The translations under genes and the position numbers were made by a program. A stretch of 64,000 bases of DNA from Flavobacterium collinsii (GTDB taxonomy: Bacteria > Bacteroidota > Bacteroidia > Flavobacteriales > Flavobacteriaceae), in NCBI RefSeq assembly GCF_902804485.1, contig NZ_CADCST010000071.1, positions 1 through 64,000 on the forward strand, written 5' to 3'. Of this stretch, positions 33,976 to 41,680 are shown in pieces (positions within the stretch are counted from its first letter, which is position 1; each line of letters begins with the position of its first letter). The notes under the pieces are model-generated. The model did no database searches. It was not told where the DNA came from and saw only the letters and a list, made by a program, of their open reading frames with translations.

Positions 33976-34560
33976 CTATTTATTTTTTAGCGAATTAAAA
34001 TTTTTAGCTTCCTGAATCCACTGTGTCAACTGCCCCACACACAACGATTTTTTCTTACGGACATACCCATAAGTTACATTGAGTTTAGCCGCTACTTCTT
34101 CCATCGTTTTAGTGGCAAAACTAAGTTTTAACAACTCCTGGCATTTGTCTCCCAATTTCTGAAACATGGCATCAAAGAGCTGTTGTTTTTCATCAAATTC
34201 TTCTGTTTGACCAATTAATTCCAGTGCAGATTCATTCATAGATACTGCATCTTCATTAATTGTTACCCCTCTGTTTGCTGTTTTTTTAAGTTCGTTAAGC
34301 CACTTCCTTTTACACAATAAAAAAAAGTAAGCATCAAAAGGACAAGTCAGCTGTAGTGTTTTCGCCTTGGCCTGATTAAAAAGCAAAATCATGACTTCCT
34401 GAACCACATCCTGTGCATGTTCCTTGTCTCCGGAATTATTCATGACGAACATCACCACTTTAGGAACGAATTTCTTGTAAATGATTTGAATGATTACAGA
34501 GTTGTTTGCAGCAATGCCATCAATATACATTTGATCGGGATGAGTTTTTGCCTTAGCCAT
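33976..34560 (-). CDS. ECF-type RNA polymerase sigma factor
   Basis: 194 residues from ATG at 34560. The open frame extends to 34662, but the added 34 residues are unlike a sigma N terminus and cover the motif at 34618-34647. Region 2: IQIIYKKFVPKVVMFVMNNSGDKEHAQDVVQEVMILLFNQA. Region 4 HTH: LSFATKTMEEVAAKLNVTYGYVRKKKSLC. Coupled to the anti-sigma gene. The three repeated boxes nearby are candidate promoters for this sigma. Confidence 0.85.
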   Translation of the reverse strand: MAKAKTHPDQMYIDGIAANNSVIIQIIYKKFVPKVVMFVMNNSGDKEHAQDVVQEVMILLFNQAKAKTLQLTCPFDAYFFLLCKRKWLNELKKTANRGVTINEDAVSMNESALELIGQTEEFDEKQQLFDAMFQKLGDKCQELLKLSFATKTMEEVAAKLNVTYGYVRKKKSLCVGQLTQWIQEAKNFNSLKNK

Positions 34561-34617
34561 AAAAAACCTTTTTGAAGCTAATTTAAAAAACAATTGGAAA
34601 TAAATTTCATGCAAGGG

Positions 34618-34647
34618 GGTAACAATTAACAAATCAAGTTGATATAA
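34618..34647 (+). promoter_or_regulatory. GGTAACAAT-N12-TTGATATAA box 1
   Basis: First of three boxes with exactly the same two half-motifs and 21-base period. It sits between the ECF sigma gene and the plus-strand gene at 34711. GTAAC resembles ECF -35 elements and GATATAA could be the -10, giving about 17-base spacing and a start 60 bases before the ATG. Confidence 0.6.
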
Positions 34648-34710
34648 CACCAAAGGACTCATAAAAATTGTTTAAAAAAATGTTCCTACAACCATCAAAA
34701 ATCAATAAGA

Positions 34711-35010
34711 ATGGAAACCTGTCAATTTGTAAGCGAGAAGAATTTAGATCAATTTCACCAAATGATTTCTACCAAAACACGAAATGGTTTTGTGATTGTG
34801 GAGCATAACGAGAAACTTCCGTACGTCGTTTTATCCAAAAAACAAAAAGCAATCAATCATCCTTTACATCTCTTTCTTACCTGCATCACATTTGGGCTGT
34901 GGTTAATGGTATGGCTTTATTTTATTGTGACGCTTTCGCGAAAAACAAGTATTCTCGTTGCGGTAGACGAAGACGGCAATCTCTTTGAAGACAAGTGCCT
35001 ATCTGCATAA
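34711..35010 (+). CDS. Small one/two-helix membrane protein downstream of box 1
   Basis: 99 residues. N-terminal soluble part (METCQFVSEKNLDQFHQMISTKTRNGF), then a hydrophobic block (LHLFLTCITFGLWLMVWLYFIVTL, about 53-75) that could span the membrane once or as a hairpin, and a polar tail VAVDEDGNLFEDK. Not recognised. Divergent from the sigma gene and preceded by the first GGTAACAAT box, so it may belong to the same regulon. Confidence 0.65.
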   Translation: METCQFVSEKNLDQFHQMISTKTRNGFVIVEHNEKLPYVVLSKKQKAINHPLHLFLTCITFGLWLMVWLYFIVTLSRKTSILVAVDEDGNLFEDKCLSA

Positions 35011-35031
35011 ATTCTGAAATACAAAAGCAGA

Positions 35032-35061
35032 GGTAACAATTGTTTAAAGGAATTGATATAA
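35032..35061 (+). promoter_or_regulatory. GGTAACAAT-N12-TTGATATAA box 2
   Basis: Exact second copy, 21 bases after the stop of the 34711 gene and 70 bases before box 3. Confidence 0.6.
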
Positions 35062-35101
35062 CGACATCTCTGCAAATTCAAAAATAAACTTCAACAGTAA
35101 G

Positions 35102-35131
35102 GGTAACAATATCAAACCCAAATTGATATAA
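35102..35131 (+). promoter_or_regulatory. GGTAACAAT-N12-TTGATATAA box 3
   Basis: Exact third copy, ending 67 bases before the lipoprotein ATG at 35199. Confidence 0.6.
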
Positions 35132-35198
35132 GTATAATTAACAACCGAAATCTGAAAACCACCTGATCATCAGGACAGATTTATAAAAACTAGAAATC

Positions 35199-36179
35199 AT
35201 GAACACAAACTTAAAAAAAATCGGGCTTTTATTTTTACTAACAATCAGTTTTGCAAGCTGCGACAATGGCGACAGTGATGATAATCTTATTTTACCACCT
35301 TCTCCTGCAGCTTTTAAAAGCATAAGCACCAAAGGAGTAAAGTCCGCTACGCAAAAATTTACGATTACAGCCGGAACCGGTGTGGTTACTGTAACTTCAG
35401 TAAAAGGAGTAAAATTAAGTATCAATGGAAACTGTCTGACTAAAAACGGTGCAGCGGTAACGGGCGCAGTGGATATCGAATACATTGAACTTTTTGACAA
35501 AGGGAATATGCTAATTACGAACAAACCTACGATGGGAGTTATGCCAGACGGAAAGAAAAGTCTATTGATTTCAGGTGGAGAATTCTTCATCAAAGCCACG
35601 CAGGGCGGAGTAGAACTTAAAACTTCCTGCTCTATGAATTTAATTGTTCCCGCTGCTTTAACAGATGGTGTAGATAATGCGATGACTTTATGGACCGGTG
35701 TAATAGATCAAAATGACGAATTGACCTGGGAAGTACCTAAACCAAATGCAGACGGAACAGGTGGCAAAGGCGGTGTTCAGGGAGAAGGAACCAATTACTT
35801 TGTGACATTTGGAAACTTTGGATGGACAAACGTAGACCGTTTTTACAGCGACCCTAGACCTAAAACTACGCTGTTGGTTGATGCTCCCGATGGCTACAAC
35901 AATACAAATAGTGCCGTTTACCTGTCATACGATGGTGAAGGAAATGCACTTGCGAAATTAGACACTTACACCGCAGCAGGATTATTCAGCGAGCACTACG
36001 GACAAATTCCGATTGGCTTAAAATGTCATGTGATTTTTGCAACCGAAGATAATGGTCAATGGCGATACGCAATCAAGGCCGTAACCGTTGCTGCAAATGA
36101 TGTGTACACCTTTACACTTGCCGAAACAGTTGTAGGTACCGAAGCCCAACTGGTAGCCGCAATCAATGCTATTCAGTAA
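35199..36179 (+). CDS. Secreted lipoprotein of unknown function
   Basis: 326 residues. Lipoprotein signal with lipobox FASC (Cys21) followed by acidic DNGDSDD, a pattern linked to surface export in Bacteroidota. The body is beta-rich (FTITAGTGVVTVTSVKGVKLSINGN, VDIEYIELFDKGNML), with a Gly-rich linker GTGGKGGVQGEGTN near residue 190. No known domain recognised by eye. Two GGTAACAAT boxes upstream suggest control by the ECF sigma factor; a terminator follows. Confidence 0.75.
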   Translation: MNTNLKKIGLLFLLTISFASCDNGDSDDNLILPPSPAAFKSISTKGVKSATQKFTITAGTGVVTVTSVKGVKLSINGNCLTKNGAAVTGAVDIEYIELFDKGNMLITNKPTMGVMPDGKKSLLISGGEFFIKATQGGVELKTSCSMNLIVPAALTDGVDNAMTLWTGVIDQNDELTWEVPKPNADGTGGKGGVQGEGTNYFVTFGNFGWTNVDRFYSDPRPKTTLLVDAPDGYNNTNSAVYLSYDGEGNALAKLDTYTAAGLFSEHYGQIPIGLKCHVIFATEDNGQWRYAIKAVTVAANDVYTFTLAETVVGTEAQLVAAINAIQ

Positions 36180-36200
36180 CTTACAAAATTCTTTTTAAGA

Positions 36201-36230
36201 AAAAGTGGTGATTTGCTCATCACTTTTTTT
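36201..36230 (+). terminator. Terminator after the lipoprotein gene
   Basis: AAAAGTGGTGA / TCATCACTTTT stem with one wobble, 5-base loop and an eight-T run. Confidence 0.8.
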
Positions 36231-36267
36231 TACATTTAATCCAGTTTTCAAATTAATTCTGATGCTT

Positions 36268-36352
36268 TTCAGAAGCTAATCCTGCTGTCCGCTGTATCTT
36301 TTGTTCCGAACCCCGGCACAAAAGGATGCCGCTCCCATCAGGGCTAAAACCC
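36268..36352. repeat. Structured intergenic element, flavobacterial type
   Basis: Stretch with nested complementarity: AGC..CCTG with CAGGGCT, and GTATCTTTTGT with ACAAAAGGATGC. It resembles an intergenic element I associate with Flavobacterium genomes (CCGCTGTATCTTTTGT ... AAAGGATGCCGCTCCCATC). It may be a small mobile repeat or a structured RNA upstream of the PKD gene. Confidence 0.4.
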
Positions 36353-36359
36353 TCTAGTT

Positions 36360-38312
36360 ATGAAACCACTATCGTCTATTTTATTGATGCTGCTTTCTGT
36401 TTTCGCAATGGGACAAACGAAGGTAAAAGACACCATAACGCGAAGAGCCAATATTGTTTTCATTCAGAACGGAAATGCGGTTACGTATAAACCCGAAACT
36501 CCGCCTTTAATTCCGATTGCGGGAGCTCCAAAACCAAGTTATTCTTATTTATGGGAGCTTGGCGACGGACATTACAGCAAAGAAGCAGAACCCAAACATG
36601 TCTACAAAAACAAGGGAACCTATACCACCAAACTTGCCGTGACCAACAATTACGACAACGGAAAACCTCCCGCAACACGCCCAAAAAAAGTGGCTATAAA
36701 CGATATTACCGATACCAACTATAAAGACATTGCTTCTATAGCCGATCAAAACGGATTTGCAATCTTAAAAAATTGCGACCCTATTCCCGAACAGGAAATG
36801 GTAGTTGTAGTAAGTTATCAAAATCTTGAGAATTATGTCTCAAGCGGAAAACTGTATTTATTTTATAATGAAAAACAATTTAAGGATAACAATTTCGAAC
36901 TGGTCGATTTTCGCACCTATGCCAATGAACGTGAAGTAAAAGAGAAAGCGGTAGCTCTTATTGACGATCTGGATGATTCTAAAAATTATGTGGCTTCGGC
37001 TGAAAACACTTTCAAAACCAAAAAATACAGAAATACAACCAGCGAAGAAGATCTGGATGCATCGTTGCTGGATGCCAATAAAATCTATCATAATGTTTCG
37101 GTTATAGAATTTGATGATGCCAATCCAAATGAGACCCGAAATGTTTTTTACACTTTTAAAACAACTCCCGAAATGATCAAAGACACCAGCGCAACGGTTA
37201 CAATGCGTGGTATTTTTATTCCAAACCGAAGTTATAAAAACCATAAAATAAAGAATCTCGAAATGGAGATCGTAACGTCCCACGACCCCAATAAAATGGG
37301 TTCTAACGGAAGTTTTATGAATTACAGACTAGTTCGGTTTAAAAGGGTAAATTTTAAAACGCGCTTTCAGAACAACGGTGAAGGTCCTGCACGAATGATC
37401 AGACTTGAAACGGATGTCCCTGATATGTTTGACAAAAAAACTTTCCAGATTGAAGACATGTATCCTAAATGTCCCATCTGTCCAAAAGATGAAGTTCCAA
37501 CGACAAGCTGTCTGGATACCATTATCAAAAAGAATCAAATCTTTTTTACCTTCAAAAACATTTACTTACCCGGGAGCGAACAGAAAAATGTACATGAAAA
37601 AGACAGTACAAAAGGCTTTGTAAAATATTCGATGAAGTTTGGTGAAGACTTTCACAAAGTGAAAACCCGAAGCCGAACGGCTATTATTTTTGATAAAAAT
37701 GAACCTATAATCACCAACTATGCCACAACCCGATTCCTTCCCGGAATTTCGATTGGGGCAAAAGCAGGTTATAATTTATATCCTGATCTTGAAAAATCGA
37801 CAAGTTATTTTGTAGGTGCCACTATTTCGCCTTTTAAATCCTATCGCTTTTACTGGCAGGCAGAATGGCTTAATGCACTGAACAAATACGAAAGCGGACT
37901 AACCGTGATTGATCAAACCGTAGTAAATGCAAATGGTGTAAAGCAATTTCAGCGCACGACCAGCACAACCGAAAACAAAAATGTAAACTGGGAAATTCCG
38001 GTATTGATTCGGTATAACCTTAACAATTATATTGGAATCGGAGTTGGGATTCAGGCCAATTTTGATGTTTCGTCAGAACAAAACCAAACTCAGAAATTTG
38101 AAACTTTTGAAGGCGGAACAGACCAATTTTTGATTAATACCCGAACGCAGTCAAACTCCGTAAAGAACAGTTTTGTGAATTTAAGAACTGGTGTTTTGTT
38201 TGATTTAACCGCTGGTTTTGCCAGAATCGGGCCCAGTTTTGGAGCGCGCTATGTGATTAATTTTGAACAGAATTTCAACTATTTTCAGCTTTATGGAATC
38301 TGGAAGTTTTAG
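36360..38312 (+). CDS. PKD-domain outer membrane protein
   Basis: 650 residues. Signal peptide (MKPLSSILLMLLSVFAMGQ). A PKD domain at about 55-110 (YSYLWELGDGHYSKEAEPKHVY). Long middle region with a Cys cluster (MYPKCPICPKDEVPTTSC, about 360-380). C-terminal 200 residues form alternating beta strands ending GIWKF with a final Phe, typical of outer-membrane barrels. So a surface-facing PKD/adhesin-like part attached to a barrel. Precedes the CHAT protease gene by about 230 bases. Confidence 0.75.
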   Translation: MKPLSSILLMLLSVFAMGQTKVKDTITRRANIVFIQNGNAVTYKPETPPLIPIAGAPKPSYSYLWELGDGHYSKEAEPKHVYKNKGTYTTKLAVTNNYDNGKPPATRPKKVAINDITDTNYKDIASIADQNGFAILKNCDPIPEQEMVVVVSYQNLENYVSSGKLYLFYNEKQFKDNNFELVDFRTYANEREVKEKAVALIDDLDDSKNYVASAENTFKTKKYRNTTSEEDLDASLLDANKIYHNVSVIEFDDANPNETRNVFYTFKTTPEMIKDTSATVTMRGIFIPNRSYKNHKIKNLEMEIVTSHDPNKMGSNGSFMNYRLVRFKRVNFKTRFQNNGEGPARMIRLETDVPDMFDKKTFQIEDMYPKCPICPKDEVPTTSCLDTIIKKNQIFFTFKNIYLPGSEQKNVHEKDSTKGFVKYSMKFGEDFHKVKTRSRTAIIFDKNEPIITNYATTRFLPGISIGAKAGYNLYPDLEKSTSYFVGATISPFKSYRFYWQAEWLNALNKYESGLTVIDQTVVNANGVKQFQRTTSTTENKNVNWEIPVLIRYNLNNYIGIGVGIQANFDVSSEQNQTQKFETFEGGTDQFLINTRTQSNSVKNSFVNLRTGVLFDLTAGFARIGPSFGARYVINFEQNFNYFQLYGIWKF

Positions 38313-38388
38313 GAGTTATCCCGCGGAGATTCACAGAGGGTTTTCACGAAGATACACAAAGATTTTTCACCGAGATACGTTAATTTTT

Positions 38389-38481
38389 TTGCCACGAATT
38401 CACGAATTTTCAAGTTTTTTGTATTTATTACTCCCTTTGTGCTACGTTATGCATTTGTAAAAATTCGTGAATTCGTGGCAA
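38389..38481. repeat. 22-bp perfect inverted repeat inside a larger imperfect palindrome
   Basis: Arms 38389-38410 and 38460-38481 (TTGCCACGAATTCACGAATT ...) are perfect complements. The flanks (38315-38388 and 38482-38535) also resemble each other in inverted orientation (GAGATTCACAGAGGG versus CCCTTTGTGAATCTC). The 55237-55310 gap holds a related GCCACGAATT ... ATTCGTGG sequence. Probably a flavobacterial repeat element. Confidence 0.65.
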
Positions 38482-38539
38482 ACGCCCTTTGTGAATCTCT
38501 GCGAGAAAACTTTGTGAATCTTTGTGAAACAAAAAAGCT

Positions 38540-41197
38540 ATGAAAAAAATATATTGCTCTATATTATTCTTGACAACAATGATTCTATTAGGACAGAATC
38601 AGGAAGATCAAATATATACCGCAATTGACATCTTTATTGCTCACCCTTCAGCCAAAGCGCTACAAGATCTCACTAATACAGAATCTGCTTTCTGGAAAAA
38701 TCCGAAGTCAAAAACCAAAGAAGAATTACTCGCAATTGTGGTTTTAAACTGCAATAAAGCCTACTACGAAAATCAATTTGGTAAAACGGAAAACGCTATT
38801 ACGAGTTATGAAAACGCCTGGCAAATTTATCAGAAAAACAAACTTGGCGGTTATGACATTATCGAATACTGCCTGAAACCTCTGGGAAACCTATACACCG
38901 TTTTAGGCGATTACGACAGTGCTGAGAATACGATAAAGCAGTATTTTTTTATTGTAAATACGACTCCCGGTTATCCCGATTCCCAAAAACAAAAATTTGC
39001 TGCAATCCTGAATTTATCCAATGTATATCAGAGCTTGGGCAAGTTTAATCCGGCCATTGATTTATTAGAACAAATACTAAGAACCGAAAAACTGTCAAAT
39101 GTTCAGAAAGGAATCGTACTCAATAATCTGGGAAACAATTATCTGTTGAGCTCGACCGAAGGTTTAATGCGTCCTGAGATTTATCAAAAAATCGAAAACA
39201 GCTTTGAGTCGTCTGTAAATTATCTGAAAAACGAAAAGAAACAATCGGAAACTTTGTCTAATTCGTATCGGAATCTGGCCGTGCTTAAGAGACAAAGGAA
39301 TCAATTTAAAGCAGCAGATTCTTATTTAACAAAAGCTGAAAAACTTTTACTGGAAACGCCGCACGTACAAGTCCGAAAAATGGCGAAACTGTATTATGAA
39401 AAGGCTTTATTGCTTTTTGATGAAGGAAAATATGCTGAAAGCGCGCAACAGATTGAAGGCGTTTTTAAAATTTTAATCCCGAATTACAAAACCAAAGAGG
39501 TGCTTCCGAATCTAAATCAATTGTATGCTGAAACGGTTTTAATTGATGCCCTTGATTTGCGAGCGCAGATTTTTCTAAACCAAAATCAGCCTAAAAAAGC
39601 ATTGGAGTCTTACCGGCTTTCTCTTCATATCGAAGATCTGCTGATGAATATTACACTGTATGAAAACTCCAAAATAATTACACAACTACGCTCCCGAAAT
39701 CGTACCGAAAAATGTCTCTTGATTTATGATCGCTTGTTTCAAAAAGAAAATAAAACGGAATATCTGGAGGAAGCTTTTCAATTGGCAGAACGAACAAAAT
39801 CAGGGGTTTTAAAAAGTTATCAATCGAATATTAAAAAGGCAACAACACAAGAAAAATCACTTCTACAGCAACTTCAAAGTTTAAACAATGCGATTGTAAA
39901 AGAACAGCAAAAAGGTCCTTCAGCCAATATTCCCAACCTCAACAACGCCATTAAAAAGCAGAATGAACTGATGCTTTCCCTAAAGCAAATTCAATCTAAG
40001 AATCCGAATTCGCTTCCTGACAATTGTGATTTAAAGAGGCTATTTTCAAAATTAGAAAAAGACAAGGCGGTCCTGGTTTACTATTTTATGGGTGCCGAAA
40101 ACCTGTATTATTTCACCTTGCAAAATAACCGAATCAGTCTTAATCATCTCTATAATGCTCATACGGCGATGTCCAATATTCTAAAATTCATCAATTATTT
40201 TAATACTGCGGCAGCCATTACAAATGATATTTCCGGATACAATTATTACGGTAAAAAAGTATACGATTTATTGCGATTGCCTCAAAATGTCGTTTACAAA
40301 AACCTAATCATTATTCCTGACGGTATTTTGAACTTCCTGCCTTTTGAGGCGCTAATTACAAGTGCATCAAAAACGACAAATTTTGCCAAAATGCATTACT
40401 TATTAAATGATTTAAGGATCGCTTACAATACTTCGGCAAACCAGTATCTTAATGCCAAACCGATTTTACATTACGGAAATACAATTTTGGGCGTTTTCCC
40501 TGTTTTCAAAAATACTTCCTTTGAACTGCGCTACTCGAGGAAAGAACTCGAAGTCATCCGAAATAATTTCAAAGGAAAATATTTAGAAAATTCCGAAGCC
40601 AATTTCTCCAATTTCAAAAACAACGCTAACCACTACTCCATTTTACATTTAAGTACTCACGCCTCTTCGGGTGATGTCGAAACGCCGGCAAGCATCAGGT
40701 TTTACGACCAGGAAATCTTATATTCAGAACTGTACAATCTCAACATCAATCCCGATTTGGTAGTTCTGAGTGCTTGCGAAACCGGAATCGGGAAATTGTA
40801 TAAAGGTGAAGGTGCAATGAGTGTAGCAAGGGGTTTTCAATTTGCGGGAGCTCAAAATTTACTGTTCTCGTTGTGGAAAGTGAATGATTACACTACGGCT
40901 GTTTTTATGGCTGATTTTTATAAAAACATCAAAAAGGGGCAATCTTATTTTGAAGCAAATGCAAACGCTAAACTTGCTTTTTTACAGGACAAGTCCATTT
41001 CGAATGCCAAAAAATCTCCTTATTACTGGAGTTCTTTTGCATACTACGGCGCTGTTTCGGCCGAAGAGAAATCCTCAAATTATATCTTTTATATCATTAG
41101 TTTATTGGCAGTAATTGGTTTATTTTTGGTTTTCAATCATTACCGAAAATGGAAAATCTTCACGAGATTCTCAAAAAAGAGAAATACAAAAAAATAA
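38540..41197 (+). CDS. TPR-CHAT caspase-like protease, exported and membrane-anchored
   Basis: 885 residues. Signal peptide (MKKIYCSILFLTTMILLG), TPR-type repeats to about residue 480, then a CHAT protease domain (about 520-840) with catalytic His707 (LHLSTHASSG) and Cys746 (VVLSACETGIGK) and the ARGFQFAGAQNLLFSLWKVND block. A C-terminal membrane helix (FYIISLLAVIGLFLVF, about 850-866) is followed by a basic tail, placing the protease in the periplasm. CHAT proteases are caspase relatives used in programmed death and secretion systems. The 3' end overlaps the retropepsin gene by 49 bases. Confidence 0.85.
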   Translation: MKKIYCSILFLTTMILLGQNQEDQIYTAIDIFIAHPSAKALQDLTNTESAFWKNPKSKTKEELLAIVVLNCNKAYYENQFGKTENAITSYENAWQIYQKNKLGGYDIIEYCLKPLGNLYTVLGDYDSAENTIKQYFFIVNTTPGYPDSQKQKFAAILNLSNVYQSLGKFNPAIDLLEQILRTEKLSNVQKGIVLNNLGNNYLLSSTEGLMRPEIYQKIENSFESSVNYLKNEKKQSETLSNSYRNLAVLKRQRNQFKAADSYLTKAEKLLLETPHVQVRKMAKLYYEKALLLFDEGKYAESAQQIEGVFKILIPNYKTKEVLPNLNQLYAETVLIDALDLRAQIFLNQNQPKKALESYRLSLHIEDLLMNITLYENSKIITQLRSRNRTEKCLLIYDRLFQKENKTEYLEEAFQLAERTKSGVLKSYQSNIKKATTQEKSLLQQLQSLNNAIVKEQQKGPSANIPNLNNAIKKQNELMLSLKQIQSKNPNSLPDNCDLKRLFSKLEKDKAVLVYYFMGAENLYYFTLQNNRISLNHLYNAHTAMSNILKFINYFNTAAAITNDISGYNYYGKKVYDLLRLPQNVVYKNLIIIPDGILNFLPFEALITSASKTTNFAKMHYLLNDLRIAYNTSANQYLNAKPILHYGNTILGVFPVFKNTSFELRYSRKELEVIRNNFKGKYLENSEANFSNFKNNANHYSILHLSTHASSGDVETPASIRFYDQEILYSELYNLNINPDLVVLSACETGIGKLYKGEGAMSVARGFQFAGAQNLLFSLWKVNDYTTAVFMADFYKNIKKGQSYFEANANAKLAFLQDKSISNAKKSPYYWSSFAYYGAVSAEEKSSNYIFYIISLLAVIGLFLVFNHYRKWKIFTRFSKKRNTKK

Positions 41198-41586
41198 AAT
41201 TCAAAGTCACCAAAACGCAGCATTTGCTAATTAAAGCAAAAATCAATGGTGTTTCGGGAAACTTCATTTTAGATACCGGAGCCTCTAATTCCTGTGTAGG
41301 ATTTGAGAGTATTGAACGTTTTGAACTGACGGCAAAAAAGTCTAAAACCAAAGCCTCGGGAGCCGGAGGAACGGGAATGCGAACACAAATTTCGAAACAC
41401 AATCACTTACAACTTGGCAGCTGGAAAAACCCTGATTTTGGTCTGGTAATTTTTGATCTTTCACACGTCAATGAGGCTTTAGAATCTTATAAAACAAAAC
41501 CAGTTCAGGGCATTATAGGAGCCGACGTTTTGCTTGAAGGTAAAGCAATTATCGATTATTACAATCATTATTTGTACCTTAAATAA
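41149..41586 (+). CDS. Retropepsin-like aspartic protease
   Basis: 145 residues. Single-domain aspartic protease: catalytic NFILDTGASNSCVG (Asp43), and GIIGADVLL as the second hydrophobic-Gly motif. Such proteins act as dimers. No signal peptide is seen; the first 15 residues are Lys-rich and are read from the other frame of the CHAT C-terminal tail, so the two genes overlap by 49 bases and are very probably coupled. A later start is possible but no ATG lies before the protease fold. Confidence 0.8.
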   Translation: MENLHEILKKEKYKKIKFKVTKTQHLLIKAKINGVSGNFILDTGASNSCVGFESIERFELTAKKSKTKASGAGGTGMRTQISKHNHLQLGSWKNPDFGLVIFDLSHVNEALESYKTKPVQGIIGADVLLEGKAIIDYYNHYLYLK

Positions 41587-41645
41587 TAAACTCCAAATTT
41601 TAAAATTCCAAATTCCAATACCAGAGTTTTAATACGCTTTTTATA

Positions 41646-41653
41646 TATATTTG
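41646..41653 (+). promoter_or_regulatory. -7 box of the SprB-like gene
   Basis: TATATTTG, exact TAnnTTTG match, 28 bases before the ATG at 41681. It overlaps an in-frame upstream ATG (41651), which argues against that start. Confidence 0.5.
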
Positions 41654-41680
41654 CTTGGCTATTTTAACAAACCTATACGT

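Noticed and set aside
34561..34662. Longer N terminus for the ECF sigma factor
   Set aside because: The added residues do not look like sigma region sequence and the stretch contains the GGTAACAAT box.
41651..41680. Upstream start for the SprB-like gene
   Set aside because: It overlaps a -7 box and adds residues before a clear signal peptide at 41681.
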